Notes: a model not told the origin generated them from the sequence alone. 64,000 nucleotides of DNA from CAIKMD01 sp963729935 (GCA_963729935.1 CAVSPW010000002.1:1426001-1490000); one strand, 5' to 3'; shown: positions 1 to 8,587, counted from the stretch's first letter. Numbers and translations are program-made.

Positions 1-248
1 TGGAGCGCATCCTCCATCGCGTGAACGGCGCTCATTTGATAGGCGACCGGACAGATACCGCAAATTCGCGCCGTAATGTCCGGCGCCTCGCTGAAAGCGC
101 GCCCGCGCAGGAAGGCCTCGAAGAAGCGCGGCGGCTCGAAAATCCTGAGTTCGGAATGGGTCACTCGGCCATCCCGGATGGTCACGGTCAACGCGCCTTC
201 GCCTTCGACGCGGGCGAGATAATCCACCTTGATCGTTTTACGAACCAT
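1..248 (-). CDS. hydA: NiFe hydrogenase large (alpha) subunit, group 3b type, N-terminal part
   Basis: Only the first 82 codons lie in the window; the gene runs off the left edge. The translation contains RICGICP near residue 62, the N-terminal cysteine motif that ligands the NiFe site in hydrogenase large subunits. The family splits or forms H2 with NADP(H) through partner subunits in the cytoplasm. It begins with an ATG at 248 and overlaps the end of the small-subunit gene by 11 bp, so translation is probably coupled. It is the last gene in the order beta, cNMP protein, gamma, delta, alpha, which matches the archaeal hydBGDA order with one insertion. Subgroup 3b is inferred from gene order. 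Confidence 0.9.
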   Translation of the reverse strand, partial: MVRKTIKVDYLARVEGEGALTVTIRDGRVTHSELRIFEPPRFFEAFLRGRAFSEAPDITARICGICPVAYQMSAVHAMEDAL

Positions 249-1014
249 GGCGTTTGGACTCGTCCTCGAACGGTTTTGAAGCGGCGTTGAATGTCCGATA
301 AACGCGGCTCAAAGCCCGTTCATCCATGCCTTGTGCCGAGAGTTGGGTGCTGAGACTTTTGGTGTTCGGACTCTCCATCGGTCCGAAGCAGCCATAACAG
401 CCGCGGTTATAGGTCGGACACAACGCGCCGCAGCCGGCATGGGTCACTGGCCCCAGACAGGGCGTGCCGCGGCCGACCATGACGCAGACATTGCCCTTCA
501 GTTTGCATTCGATGCAGGTGCTGTGAGCCGGGGTCACGGGCTGCCGCCCGGCGAGGAAGGCGGAGAGCACCTCGATGAGCTGATACTTGTCGACCGGGCA
601 GCCGCGGAGTTCGAAATCGACCGGCACATGGGCGATGATTGGCGTCGAGGTGGCGAGCGTCGAAATATATTCTGGGCGCGCGTAGACGACCGAGGTGAAC
701 GCGGCAACATCGGCGAAGTTGCGAAGCGCCTGGATGCCGCCGGCGGTTGCGCAAGCTCCGATCGTGATCAGCGTCTTCGATTGCCTACGCACCGCCTTGA
801 TCCGCTCGGCATCATGCGCCGTGGTGATCGAACCCTCGACCAGAGAGACGTCGTAAGGGCCTTTGATGACGCCGCGGGTCGCTTCTGGAAAATACGCGAT
901 CTCGACCGCGTCGGCGACGGCGAACAATTCATCCTCGCAATCGAGAAGGGTGAGCTGGCAGCCATCGCAGGAGGCGAATTTCCACACCGCAAGCTTGGGC
1001 TTCCGCGCGGCCAT
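238..1014 (-). CDS. hydD: NiFe hydrogenase small (delta) subunit
   Basis: This 258-residue protein carries the electron-relay iron-sulfur clusters of a cytoplasmic NiFe hydrogenase. CDGC at residues 16-19, GACATAGG near 88 and GCPVDKYQ near 139 are the proximal-cluster signatures. A cysteine-rich stretch (about 166-212, with CIECK, CLGP, CGALCP and CYGCFGP) would bind the further clusters. There is no twin-arginine signal peptide, unlike membrane-bound uptake hydrogenases, which agrees with a soluble group 3 enzyme. It is separated by one base from the gamma-subunit gene upstream and overlaps the large-subunit gene. Confidence 0.93.
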   Translation of the reverse strand: MAARKPKLAVWKFASCDGCQLTLLDCEDELFAVADAVEIAYFPEATRGVIKGPYDVSLVEGSITTAHDAERIKAVRRQSKTLITIGACATAGGIQALRNFADVAAFTSVVYARPEYISTLATSTPIIAHVPVDFELRGCPVDKYQLIEVLSAFLAGRQPVTPAHSTCIECKLKGNVCVMVGRGTPCLGPVTHAGCGALCPTYNRGCYGCFGPMESPNTKSLSTQLSAQGMDERALSRVYRTFNAASKPFEDESKRHGS

Positions 1015-1015
1015 G

Positions 1016-1876
1016 TTAGATCTCCGAGCGCCCGAGCCGATCGCGAAGATGGCCGAAGCTCATCACCGGCCCGTCTTTGCAGATGAAATCTGCGCCGAAT
1101 TGGCAATGGCCGCAATGGCCAATCGCGCATCTCATGTTGCGCTCCATCGAGAGGTAGATGGCCTCATCGGGAACGCCGGCTCGTTCCAGCTGAGCCGCGG
1201 CAAAGCGCATCATGATCTCCGGCCCGCAAACGAATGCGATCGCGTGATGCCGATCGAAGGCGGCGCGCGCGATCAGCGTCGTGACCACACCGACATTGCC
1301 GCGCCAGTCTGACGTGGCATGGTCGACGGTAACTTCGATCTCCATATCGAGGCGCCGCCGCCAGCGTTCGAGCTCAACGCGAAAGAGGATGTCGCGTGGG
1401 CTGCGCGCCCCGCAGAGAAGAATGATTCGGCCATAGTTCACTCGCGTCGCCAAGAGGCGGTAGAGCGCCGGTCTGAGAGGCGCGAGTCCGAGCCCGCCCG
1501 CGACCAGGACGACGTCGGATCCGACGGCTTTCTCGACCGGCCAGCCGGCGCCGAAAGGCCCGCGCAGCCCAACGAAATCGCCTGGCTTCAGCCGGGTCAG
1601 CGCGCCCGACACCTTGCCGACGGCGCGAATGGTATGAACGAGCGTGTCCGGCTCGGCCGGGTCGCCGCTGATCGAGATCGCCGCTTCGCCCACGCCGAAG
1701 GCGTAGAGCATGTTGAACTGGCCGGGTGCGAAGACGAAACCGGCAGAGCCCGGTTCGATATCGAGCGTCCAGACATCCCTCAATTCGCGCCGCACGCGCA
1801 TGACGCGCGCGACGGACGGCACCATGGGATCGGCGGCCGGCACCGCGTTTCGCTCAGCCGGGCGTTCCATAGACAT
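1016..1876 (-). CDS. hydG: Hydrogenase gamma subunit, FAD/NAD(P)- and 2Fe-2S-binding
   Basis: This 286-residue flavoprotein belongs to the ferredoxin-NADP reductase/PyrK-like family, which passes electrons between NAD(P)H and the hydrogenase clusters. A flavin-binding barrel covers about residues 15-105. The NAD-binding half begins near VLVAGGLGLAP and includes CGPEIMM. The C-terminal cysteines (CAIGHCGHCQFG, then a later C) fit a 2Fe-2S site. A longer frame is open to 1927, but ATG codons at 1876 and 1870 fit the short overlap with the preceding gene better. The choice between these two starts is uncertain. Confidence 0.88.
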   Translation of the reverse strand: MSMERPAERNAVPAADPMVPSVARVMRVRRELRDVWTLDIEPGSAGFVFAPGQFNMLYAFGVGEAAISISGDPAEPDTLVHTIRAVGKVSGALTRLKPGDFVGLRGPFGAGWPVEKAVGSDVVLVAGGLGLAPLRPALYRLLATRVNYGRIILLCGARSPRDILFRVELERWRRRLDMEIEVTVDHATSDWRGNVGVVTTLIARAAFDRHHAIAFVCGPEIMMRFAAAQLERAGVPDEAIYLSMERNMRCAIGHCGHCQFGADFICKDGPVMSFGHLRDRLGRSEI

Positions 1877-2318
1877 CGAGGAGTTGCAGCCGCATGGCCT
1901 GGAGCCGTTCGACGAGGAATGGCGCAAAGCGCATCATCATGACGTAGCCGACATTGTGGTCGGCGTTACATTTTTGGCGCAGACACTTGGCATCCATGCC
2001 GATCGCGCGGACGAGATCGACAGCACGCGCGTCGAGGTGCCAGCGATAAGGCGGGAGGAGCCAAGACACGCCGACGATCTCACCCTCGCCGACGGTCTCG
2101 ATCGTGACCGCGGCACGGCCGGGCGCTACGACATCGAGCGCCACGCGACCGTGCCGCAGGAGATAGAACTCGTCGGCCGGCCCGCCCGTGCGAAAGAGAT
2201 ATTCGCCGGCGTTGAAGCGCACATTGCGGGCGCAGCCTGCGATCAGCTTGATGGTATCCTCGTCGAGGCCCGCGAAAAAGCTGTGCTCGCGGACGATCGC
2301 GTCCATTCCTTCAATCAT
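1854..2318 (-). CDS. Small cyclic-nucleotide-binding (CRP-like) protein of the hydrogenase operon
   Basis: This 154-residue protein is essentially one cNMP-binding beta-roll (HSFFAGLDEDTIKLIAGCA, GEYLFRTGGPADEFYLLRHG, GEGEIVGVSWLLPPYR) with no C-terminal DNA-binding helix-turn-helix, so it is unlikely to be a transcription factor. Its ATG overlaps the hydB stop (ATGA) and follows an AAGAGG ribosome-binding site. It is therefore translated as part of the hydrogenase operon, between beta and gamma. A role as sensory or structural subunit of the enzyme is inferred from position only; the ligand cannot be told from sequence. Confidence 0.85.
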   Translation of the reverse strand: MIEGMDAIVREHSFFAGLDEDTIKLIAGCARNVRFNAGEYLFRTGGPADEFYLLRHGRVALDVVAPGRAAVTIETVGEGEIVGVSWLLPPYRWHLDARAVDLVRAIGMDAKCLRQKCNADHNVGYVMMMRFAPFLVERLQAMRLQLLDVYGTPG

Positions 2319-3451
2319 GATTTTACCTCTTGAGCTGGCTCTCCGCGAATGGCCCGCGCCTCCTCGGTGATATCGATGCCGACTGGACACCACGTGATGC
2401 ATCGCCCGCAGCCGACGCAGCCGGACGTGGCGAACTGGTCGATCCAGCTTGCAAGCTTATGGGTCATCCATTGGCGGTAGCGCGATTTGGGCGAGGACCG
2501 CACGCTGCCGCCATGGATGTAGGAGAAGTCCATCGTGAAACAGGAATCCCAGCGCCGCCACCGGCTGGCCTTTTCGCCCGAAAGGTCGCTGGCATCCTCG
2601 ACTGACGTACAGAAGCAGGTTGGGCAGACCATGGTACAATTGCCGCATGTTAGGCATCGCTCGGCCACGTCATCCCAGCGCGAATGGTCGAGATTGCTCA
2701 TCAGAAGATCGCGGATGCCCTCTGTCTCCATCGACCGCCCCATCGTCGCGGCCGCCCGCGCAACCGCCGCCTCGGCCGCTTCGATTTCCGCCGGCTGCGC
2801 GGCGCGGCCGGGCAGGATGGAAAGAACCTCCGCACCGATCGGCGAGCCAGCTTCGGCGACATAGATCGGCTCGCCGGCATCTGTGAGTTCGGTCAACGCG
2901 ACGTCGAAGCCCGACTTGACACAAGGCCCCGTTCCCATCGAGACGCAGAAACAGGTGCCGCCGGCCTTGCCGCAATTGACCGCGAGGATGAAGGCACGGG
3001 CGCGCCTAAGCTGATAGTGCGGATCGACATGCGGCCCCTCGAGGAGGACCTGGTCCTGGATCGCGATTGCCCGGATCTCGCAGGCGCGGACCCCGATGAA
3101 GGCGAAGGGCGGGATCGCTTCCCGCTCGCAATTGACCGCGAAGCCGGTTTCGAGGCGTTCGGCGCTCCACAATTGGAGACGGGGCGGGTGCAGGTATTTC
3201 TTCCAGGAATGCGGGCCGACGGCGTAGCCGAAGAGCGCGTCATCGTCGCGCCGTTCCAGCCGATAATGTCCGCCGTCCTGCTCGTCCGTCCAGCCAGCCG
3301 GGAGATCCTCGACGCCGGCGATGTCGTCATAGATGATCGCCTGATCATGCAATTTCGGTCCGACGACGCGGTAACCACGCCCAATAAGCGCGCCAATCAG
3401 CGCATTGAGGTCGGAACGCGTCAGAACTATTTTTTCGTCGGATTGCGTCAC
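2315..3451 (-). CDS. hydB: Hydrogenase beta subunit, 4Fe-4S electron-transfer protein
   Basis: This 378-residue protein has two ferredoxin-type cysteine motifs near the C terminus: CLTCGNCTMVCPTCFC at about 265-280 and CVGCGRCITWCP at about 343-354. The N-terminal part contains further conserved cysteines (CFCVSMGTGPCVK near 172-184). In group 3b hydrogenases this subunit connects the NADP(H)-flavin module with the catalytic dimer. It is the first gene of the operon and ends in a 4-bp overlap with the cNMP-protein gene. The 158 bp upstream contain only a weak FNR-like sequence. Confidence 0.9.
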   Translation of the reverse strand: MTQSDEKIVLTRSDLNALIGALIGRGYRVVGPKLHDQAIIYDDIAGVEDLPAGWTDEQDGGHYRLERRDDDALFGYAVGPHSWKKYLHPPRLQLWSAERLETGFAVNCEREAIPPFAFIGVRACEIRAIAIQDQVLLEGPHVDPHYQLRRARAFILAVNCGKAGGTCFCVSMGTGPCVKSGFDVALTELTDAGEPIYVAEAGSPIGAEVLSILPGRAAQPAEIEAAEAAVARAAATMGRSMETEGIRDLLMSNLDHSRWDDVAERCLTCGNCTMVCPTCFCTSVEDASDLSGEKASRWRRWDSCFTMDFSYIHGGSVRSSPKSRYRQWMTHKLASWIDQFATSGCVGCGRCITWCPVGIDITEEARAIRGEPAQEVKS

Positions 3452-3599
3452 GATTCATCGCCCTCCGCTGCCTGCCGTCTGGCCCGCCATACAAGAGGTC
3501 CGATGCGCTCGAACCCATTAACGGCAATTCTTTTGCAGCCACTGCCGGACCTCTTCTTCGGCGATTGTCGGAGGTTAGTGCCCATGTCGCCGGCAATCG

Positions 3600-3613
3600 T
3601 TGATCTGACTCAG
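3600..3613. promoter_or_regulatory. Weak FNR/FixK-like site upstream of the hydrogenase operon
   Basis: TTGATCTGACTCAG matches the TTGAT-N4-ATCAA consensus at 8 of 10 fixed positions. It lies about 150 bp upstream of the hydB start and touches the 3' end of cfa. Position and degeneracy make this only a candidate. Confidence 0.25.
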
Positions 3614-4971
3614 ACGCCGGCGCGCCGCGGCTGATTGCTCTCGCCACGATGATGCTCCCAATCAGGGACATAATCTCGCGTGAGGGGGACGCTATCGATC
3701 CGCTTGCTCAGCTGGATCTGAAAGACGACCAGGCCACCATGCCGGAACGCCGCCTCAGACGCCGCGAGGTAGAATTCCCACATCCGGCAGAACCGCTCGT
3801 CATAGATCGTTGCGATTTCGGCGCGATTGGCCATGAAGCGCTGCCGCCATGCTTTCAGCGTTTCGGCATAGTGCAGACGCAGCACCTCGATATCGGTGAT
3901 GTGGAGACCGGCGCGCTCGATGACGGGCACGATTTCCGAGAGCGCCGGCGTGTATCCTCCGGGGAAAATGTATTTATCGATCCAAGGATTGGCCGCGCCC
4001 GGACCGTCGGCGCGGCCGATCGTGTGGATCAGCGCCACGCCGTCCTCCACCAGGAGGTCTCGGACAGCCTCGAAATACTCGCGATAATGTCCCACGCCGA
4101 CATGCTCGAACATGCCCACGGAGACAATCCTGTCGTAGCGAGCGTTCTCGTTCCGGTAATCCCGGAGAAAGAATTGTGCTCGCTCGCTCAGCCCCATCTC
4201 GATTGCACGCTGCCTCGCATATCGGTGCTGCTCGGTCGACAAGGTCAAGCCGGTGACGTCGACATTGGCCACACGCGCGAGATAACGGGCAAGACCGCCC
4301 CATCCCGAGCCGATGTCGAGGACTCGCTGGCCGGGACGCAGCAGGAGCTTCGCCGCGATGTGGCGCTTCTTCTGCTCTTGAGCATATTCCAAGGTGACGT
4401 TCGGCGACGTGAAGTAGGCGCAGGAATATTGACGGTCGGCGTCGAGAAAAAGCTCGTAAAGCGTGTCAGACAGATCGTAATGATGCGCCACATTCGCGCG
4501 GGCGATGGGAACGGAATTATGCTGCCCAAATCGTCGCACGAGGCGCCGGCCGAACGCGCGAGTGCGTTGGATCCAATTTCCGCGATCCCAACCGAGATTG
4601 GCCAAGCAAAGATCGAGAAGATCGTAGATGGTGCCGTCCTCGACCTGCAGCGCACCATCCATATAGGCTTCGCCGAGCGCAAGATCGGGATTGAGGAATA
4701 GCCGCCGGACCATCGCCGGCTTGGTGATGCGCACCGTGACCGAAGGCTCGCCCGCACCAAAATTATATCTCTGGCCGTTGTGTGAAACGACCGTCAAAGT
4801 GCCCTTGCGGATGATGGGGCGGAGCATGCTGCCCAGCAGGAACATGCCGGCATCGAGTCGCCCCCCTCTGCCCGCAGGCGGGCGCGTTTCCGACCGATCG
4901 ACGCGGCGGACTGTGTCGTTGGCAGGCAGCAACGCGTTTGAGATCTGCTGCTTTTGTAAGTTGCCGTCCAT
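3610..4971 (-). CDS. cfa: Cyclopropane-fatty-acyl-phospholipid synthase
   Basis: This 453-residue SAM-dependent enzyme adds a methylene bridge to unsaturated phospholipid acyl chains at the membrane. The SAM motif VLDIGSGWGGLARYLA lies near residue 217. The C-terminal half has the usual family blocks (FEHVG, WIDKYIFPGGYTP, LRLHYAETLKAWRQRF). Length is slightly over the usual 380-430 because of a 40-residue N-terminal tail. The ATG follows AGGAGCGAAGC. A perfect FNR/FixK box sits 60 bp upstream, which would suit activation in low oxygen. It reads in the same direction as the hydrogenase operon. Confidence 0.93.
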   Translation of the reverse strand: MDGNLQKQQISNALLPANDTVRRVDRSETRPPAGRGGRLDAGMFLLGSMLRPIIRKGTLTVVSHNGQRYNFGAGEPSVTVRITKPAMVRRLFLNPDLALGEAYMDGALQVEDGTIYDLLDLCLANLGWDRGNWIQRTRAFGRRLVRRFGQHNSVPIARANVAHHYDLSDTLYELFLDADRQYSCAYFTSPNVTLEYAQEQKKRHIAAKLLLRPGQRVLDIGSGWGGLARYLARVANVDVTGLTLSTEQHRYARQRAIEMGLSERAQFFLRDYRNENARYDRIVSVGMFEHVGVGHYREYFEAVRDLLVEDGVALIHTIGRADGPGAANPWIDKYIFPGGYTPALSEIVPVIERAGLHITDIEVLRLHYAETLKAWRQRFMANRAEIATIYDERFCRMWEFYLAASEAAFRHGGLVVFQIQLSKRIDSVPLTRDYVPDWEHHRGESNQPRRAGV

Positions 4972-5277
4972 GCTTCGCTCCTGTCGAGCACCCTTGCGCG
5001 GTCAGGATGGCCGACCAATCAGGATCGGCATTGATGCACATCAAGAAATGGCAGCCGAGTGGCCAGCCCAGGGCGCCGGTCCGGTGCACGCCGCGCAAAA
5101 AGATCGGAGAGCCGATGCTCGAGGACCAATCAGCCGATAGTCGGCACGTCTCGATGTCTAATCGGAGTTTCTTGACGTCCTTTTCGAGTAGAGTAGGAAC
5201 CCGGCCGTCACCCCCGGCCAACGAAAGCCGATCTTGTTAAAAGCAGCGGGTCGTGAACGCGTCAGAGACCTCAGCCC
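4972..5277. other. Divergent intergenic region between cfa and a membrane-protein gene
   Basis: This region holds no convincing gene. Its notable content is the palindromic FNR/FixK box at 5031-5044. The gene on the right begins at 5278 without a clear ribosome-binding site. Confidence 0.6.
5031..5044. promoter_or_regulatory. FNR/FixK box upstream of cfa
   Basis: TTGATGCACATCAA is a perfect match to TTGAT-N4-ATCAA. Its centre is about 66 nt upstream of the cfa start codon. An activator bound at -41.5 would then give a leader of roughly 25 nt, a geometry typical of FNR/FixK class II promoters. Regulator identity is inferred. Confidence 0.65.
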
Positions 5278-5850
5278 ATGCGCCTTTCCTCACCCCGCGC
5301 CGCTACCGCGGACCCAGATCACTCGCACAGCATCAAGCTGAAGCTGCGTGACGTGAACCAACTCTTCAATTCGATGGACCCTTCCCCCTTCATCGAGAAG
5401 GATCTCGCCGACGGCGCGGAAGAATTCATCCTGGGCTGGGCGCAGGAGTTTCCGCCGGCCGCACCGGTGAGGCTGCGCATCTATCTGGATCAGTGGCCAG
5501 CCGAGGACCCCAAGGAATTGATCCGGGAGGCCGTTCATAACCATTTTGCCCACCGCGCCCAGCTTACCGATCTCGAGTTCAGGCGCCTGATGAAGCAAGG
5601 CCGGACGAGCCTGTTCATTGGTTTGGCATTCCTGGCCGCCTGTCTTGTCGTCATTAGGACCGTGCTCGCCGGCGAGACAGGGACCTGGGCGACCATGCTG
5701 CGTGAAAGCCTGACGATCGCAGGCTGGGTCGCAATGTGGCGGCCGATGCAAATCTATCTCTACGATTGGTGGCCTTTGCGCCGGCGGGGCCGAATATTTG
5801 CGAAGTTAAGCCACATGCCGGTGGAAGTCGTCCAGCCCGGGAAAGGCTAA
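5278..5850 (+). CDS. Conserved membrane protein of unknown function
   Basis: I do not recognise a named domain in this 190-residue protein. It has a soluble N-terminal part with LFNSMDPSPFIEKDLADGAE near residues 30-49 and DPKELIREAVHNHF near 77-90. Two hydrophobic segments follow (about 112-131 and 143-158), then a short basic tail. The N-terminal block reminds me of an unnamed family seen in other alphaproteobacteria, which is recollection rather than a search result. It is divergent from cfa, with the FNR/FixK box between them. The start is uncertain because no clear ribosome-binding site precedes the ATG. Confidence 0.7.
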   Translation: MRLSSPRAATADPDHSHSIKLKLRDVNQLFNSMDPSPFIEKDLADGAEEFILGWAQEFPPAAPVRLRIYLDQWPAEDPKELIREAVHNHFAHRAQLTDLEFRRLMKQGRTSLFIGLAFLAACLVVIRTVLAGETGTWATMLRESLTIAGWVAMWRPMQIYLYDWWPLRRRGRIFAKLSHMPVEVVQPGKG

Positions 5851-6206
5851 GCGTTTTCGATCGGCCGCGCGAGGACTGCGTTGGCGATTGGAGAGCGCTT
5901 GTCGGCCCGCGCGTCGATCCAACCGGCATGTAATCGCGAGGCCCAGGTGCATAGTTCGCAGATTCATGCCGTTCGGAAGAACCAAGCCGAGCGGGTTGGC
6001 GCGTACCGTGCTGCAGGTGAAACGAAGCCGCATCGGTAAGCGGGCATCGGTAAGCGGTTTATATCGACGATCTCACCTAATTAGTTACCGCAAGGCTGCG
6101 GCGCAGCTGGCGCAGCCGTATGAGATACATCGCCGATCCGTCCTGCGGTTCAAGCGGCGCCAATAACGCGCAAATCCTCCGCCAGCGGTGCAGGCGTGGC
6201 TCATTC
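5851..6206. other. Gene-free stretch
   Basis: I see no supported gene. It contains one short tandem duplication at 6030-6057. Confidence 0.5.
6030..6057. repeat. Perfect 14-bp tandem duplication
   Basis: GCATCGGTAAGCGG occurs twice without a gap. It lies in non-coding DNA and has no recognisable function. Confidence 0.8.
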
Positions 6207-6626
6207 TCAATCGTCTTTCACGCTCGACATGACCGGCTTCAGATCGATGATCGGCGTACCGTCTATCGCTTCGAGCGGCGACACTTTCAGGCGGTGCGGG
6301 CCGTCGAATTCCAGGACTCTGACGCGGTGTAGACCGATCGGATTGGGTCGATGAGGAGACCGGGTTGCGAAGACGCCTGCCGGCGCGCCGGTGCGATGGT
6401 GAACATTGACTTTCAACCGATCGCGAAAGGCCTGGTGAAACCAGGTCAGCACGATGATCTCGCAATCCGGGGTTATGCCCTCCAACCCCTCGGCGAAGCG
6501 CGGATCGATGTCGAGCCAAGCTTCCGGGGCGCCTTCGAACCCCTGCCGAGGCGCGTCCTCGCGGCGCGCCAGGCTGGAGCGCACGATGCCTACTGGATGA
6601 AGGACGATTGTTCCAAGATCACTCAT
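6207..6626 (-). CDS. trmO: TrmO/TsaA-family tRNA-methyltransferase (t6A37 N6-methyl)
   Basis: This 139-residue protein matches the TsaA/TrmO beta-barrel family, which uses SAM to methylate t6A at tRNA position 37. The family signature is visible in FATRSPHRPNPIGLHRVRVL (about residues 92-111) and IDLKPVMSSVKD at the end. The chosen ATG at 6626 has AGGAA eight bases upstream; an upstream ATG at 6653 lacks this. The gene ends in IDLKPV, where longer family members continue, so it is a short single-domain form. It follows the VWA gene by 45 bp and may share its transcript. Confidence 0.85.
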   Translation of the reverse strand: MSDLGTIVLHPVGIVRSSLARREDAPRQGFEGAPEAWLDIDPRFAEGLEGITPDCEIIVLTWFHQAFRDRLKVNVHHRTGAPAGVFATRSPHRPNPIGLHRVRVLEFDGPHRLKVSPLEAIDGTPIIDLKPVMSSVKDD

Positions 6627-6671
6627 GCTTGTTCCTGAATTCGCGGCCTTCATTATTTTAAGGCATCGAGA

Positions 6672-7394
6672 TTATTTGCCGGCGCCGAGTTGATATGCCA
6701 GCGACAGCGCGGCGCCACCCGTGGCCTTACCATAATCGGCGAGAGCACGCTGACCGCCGGCGGCGTAAGCGGCAACAGCGCCGAGTAGAGCACGCAGCTC
6801 CTTGGCACTGCTCGCATCGAAGCGGCAATAAGCTCCACGTGTCAGCCGCGCGATCTCTTGGAAGGCATGCGCTGCCACCGGGTCGCTGCCCTCATGAAAC
6901 AGAAATACCGGCACGCCGCGCAGGCCGAGATCGCCCGCCAGGTTACAGAGTTGGTCGAGCTTCTCTTCCATCGCATCGCCTACAAATACCAGCGCGCCGA
7001 CGCGATGGAGCTCCGCCTCTATCAGCGCGTGGCGCAAGACCCGGCCGATCTGCGTTTCGCCGCCGGCGCAATATACGGCACGCATCGCGGCGTGGAGCGA
7101 CGCCGCATTCGAGAGCCACCGGCTCGCCTTGCATTCATTGAATCCCCGATAGAAAACCAACTGGACATCGAGGCCGCCCAAAGCCGACGTCGCGTCGAAC
7201 ATTTCGCCCTGGATCCCGCAGGCGCGGTCCCAGCTCGGCTCGCGGCTTGCGGTTGCGTCCATGGCGAAGATAAGCCGTCCGCGTCCGCCTTCGGGCCGTA
7301 GCACGGGCATCGCCGCGACCTTGCGCAAAAAGGCGTCGATCTCGGCCTTTTGGATCGAGGCAGGAAGTTGGCTTTTGTCGCCCTTAGTTGCCAT
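6672..7394 (-). CDS. VWA-domain protein
   Basis: This 240-residue protein has a von Willebrand factor A fold. IFAMDATASREPSWD (about 42-56) is a DxTxS variant of the metal-binding MIDAS motif, and FVGDAMEE near 137-144 fits a later MIDAS loop. There is no signal peptide or membrane segment, so it is probably cytoplasmic. Cytoplasmic VWA proteins often work with AAA+ ATPases, but none is adjacent. It starts 5 bp after the stop of the stress-fusion gene, which points to one operon. The function is unknown. Confidence 0.8.
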   Translation of the reverse strand: MATKGDKSQLPASIQKAEIDAFLRKVAAMPVLRPEGGRGRLIFAMDATASREPSWDRACGIQGEMFDATSALGGLDVQLVFYRGFNECKASRWLSNAASLHAAMRAVYCAGGETQIGRVLRHALIEAELHRVGALVFVGDAMEEKLDQLCNLAGDLGLRGVPVFLFHEGSDPVAAHAFQEIARLTRGAYCRFDASSAKELRALLGAVAAYAAGGQRALADYGKATGGAALSLAYQLGAGK

Positions 7395-7399
7395 CTCGC

Positions 7400-8587
7400 T
7401 TACTCGGGTCGGCGGGGCCTATCGGTTGAAGCCGGGCGGTCGCGCTCCAAGAGCGGATCGATATTCACGCGGGACAAAGGCCGATCCCTGAGAGACCATT
7501 CGCGCTGAATCTCATGCACATGGACATCGCGAGCGCCGGCTTTCGTCAAGATCTCGATCGCGAGTTTCTCCGCAGTCTCGTTTGGTACGCTGACCCACAA
7601 GATCATGCCGCCTTGCGCAAGTTGCTCCAACACATGATCCGCGTGCCGGCGGGCGATAGCCCGTGCGAGAAGGGCACCCAGTCCGGCGCCGGCCGCCCCG
7701 CCGGCGATTGCCGCGGCAATCGTCGCCGCCAGCGCGCCGCCAGAAGCGACGATGGCAAAGGCGCCCGCGATGCCGCCGATGTAGAAGGGAATGCCCACGG
7801 CGGCCGCCTCGCCCCCAACCCGGGAGTCCTTGGAGACAAAGGCGGCCTGCGGTGCTCGGGGGTCATCCTCGATTTCCGCGACGGCACGATAGAGGCGGCC
7901 CAATCGCTCCTTGACCTTATCGTCGCTCGCAAGCACGGATAGCGCCGCCCGATCGAAGCCGGAGACCTCGAGCTCATCAACAGCGGCTTCGAGTGCTTCC
8001 GGATCGGCGAAGACTCCGACGGTCTCGCGCGCACGATAATTCCACGTTCCGGTGCTGGAAGTGGTTTCGGTCATTCTTTCGTATTTCTTTCCAGCGGTGC
8101 CCGCCGTGACCCCCAAACCCATATCACCATGCGGCTTGTCCTCGCCGGCGGGATATCGTCTTCGTTTCTCGACAAGCCAGCGGCCAAAATCTTCCTTAGC
8201 CTTCGCCGTTTCTGCCTCAAGCCGCACCGACACCTCGTTGTCAGGCGATAGGAAGCCCGTCGCGAACGCGTCGAGCGTCAGTTCGGCTCTCACGAGAGCG
8301 TTCACTTGATCACGGTTTTGGGGACCTAGCTCGTGATTCGCGATGACTTTGAGCACCCAATAATCGCGCTCGACGCGGGGCTCGATGTTAAGGACTGCCT
8401 CGATGCTCACGAGGCTGTATTCTCGGCCATCACGAATGCCAAAGGCATGACGGTCAAACTCTTCCTCGACGATGTAGTCTTCCCAGACGTTGTAGAATAG
8501 TTCGGGCTGACCGCCGGCGGCCGCGGTTTCGCGGCGTAACAGCCGGACGATTTCCGTGCCGGGGACACCGAGGATATAGGTCGTCAT
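7400..8587 (-). CDS. Two-part protein: unknown N-terminal domain fused to a general-stress-type glycine-zipper domain
   Basis: The first 150 or so residues of this 395-residue protein (from MTTYILGVPGTEIVRLLRRE) are an unrecognised, acidic, soluble domain. From about residue 172 (MTETTSSTGTWNYRARETVG) it looks like a stand-alone stress protein: VFADPEALEAAVDELEVSGF, a glycine/alanine-rich hydrophobic stretch (about 268-306) and a final IWVSVPNETAEKLAIEIL block. The second part could have been its own gene, since its internal ATG is preceded by GGAAAG, but no stop separates the halves. An FNR/FixK-like box lies 121 bp upstream. It heads an operon with the VWA gene. Confidence 0.7.
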   Translation of the reverse strand: MTTYILGVPGTEIVRLLRRETAAAGGQPELFYNVWEDYIVEEEFDRHAFGIRDGREYSLVSIEAVLNIEPRVERDYWVLKVIANHELGPQNRDQVNALVRAELTLDAFATGFLSPDNEVSVRLEAETAKAKEDFGRWLVEKRRRYPAGEDKPHGDMGLGVTAGTAGKKYERMTETTSSTGTWNYRARETVGVFADPEALEAAVDELEVSGFDRAALSVLASDDKVKERLGRLYRAVAEIEDDPRAPQAAFVSKDSRVGGEAAAVGIPFYIGGIAGAFAIVASGGALAATIAAAIAGGAAGAGLGALLARAIARRHADHVLEQLAQGGMILWVSVPNETAEKLAIEILTKAGARDVHVHEIQREWSLRDRPLSRVNIDPLLERDRPASTDRPRRPE

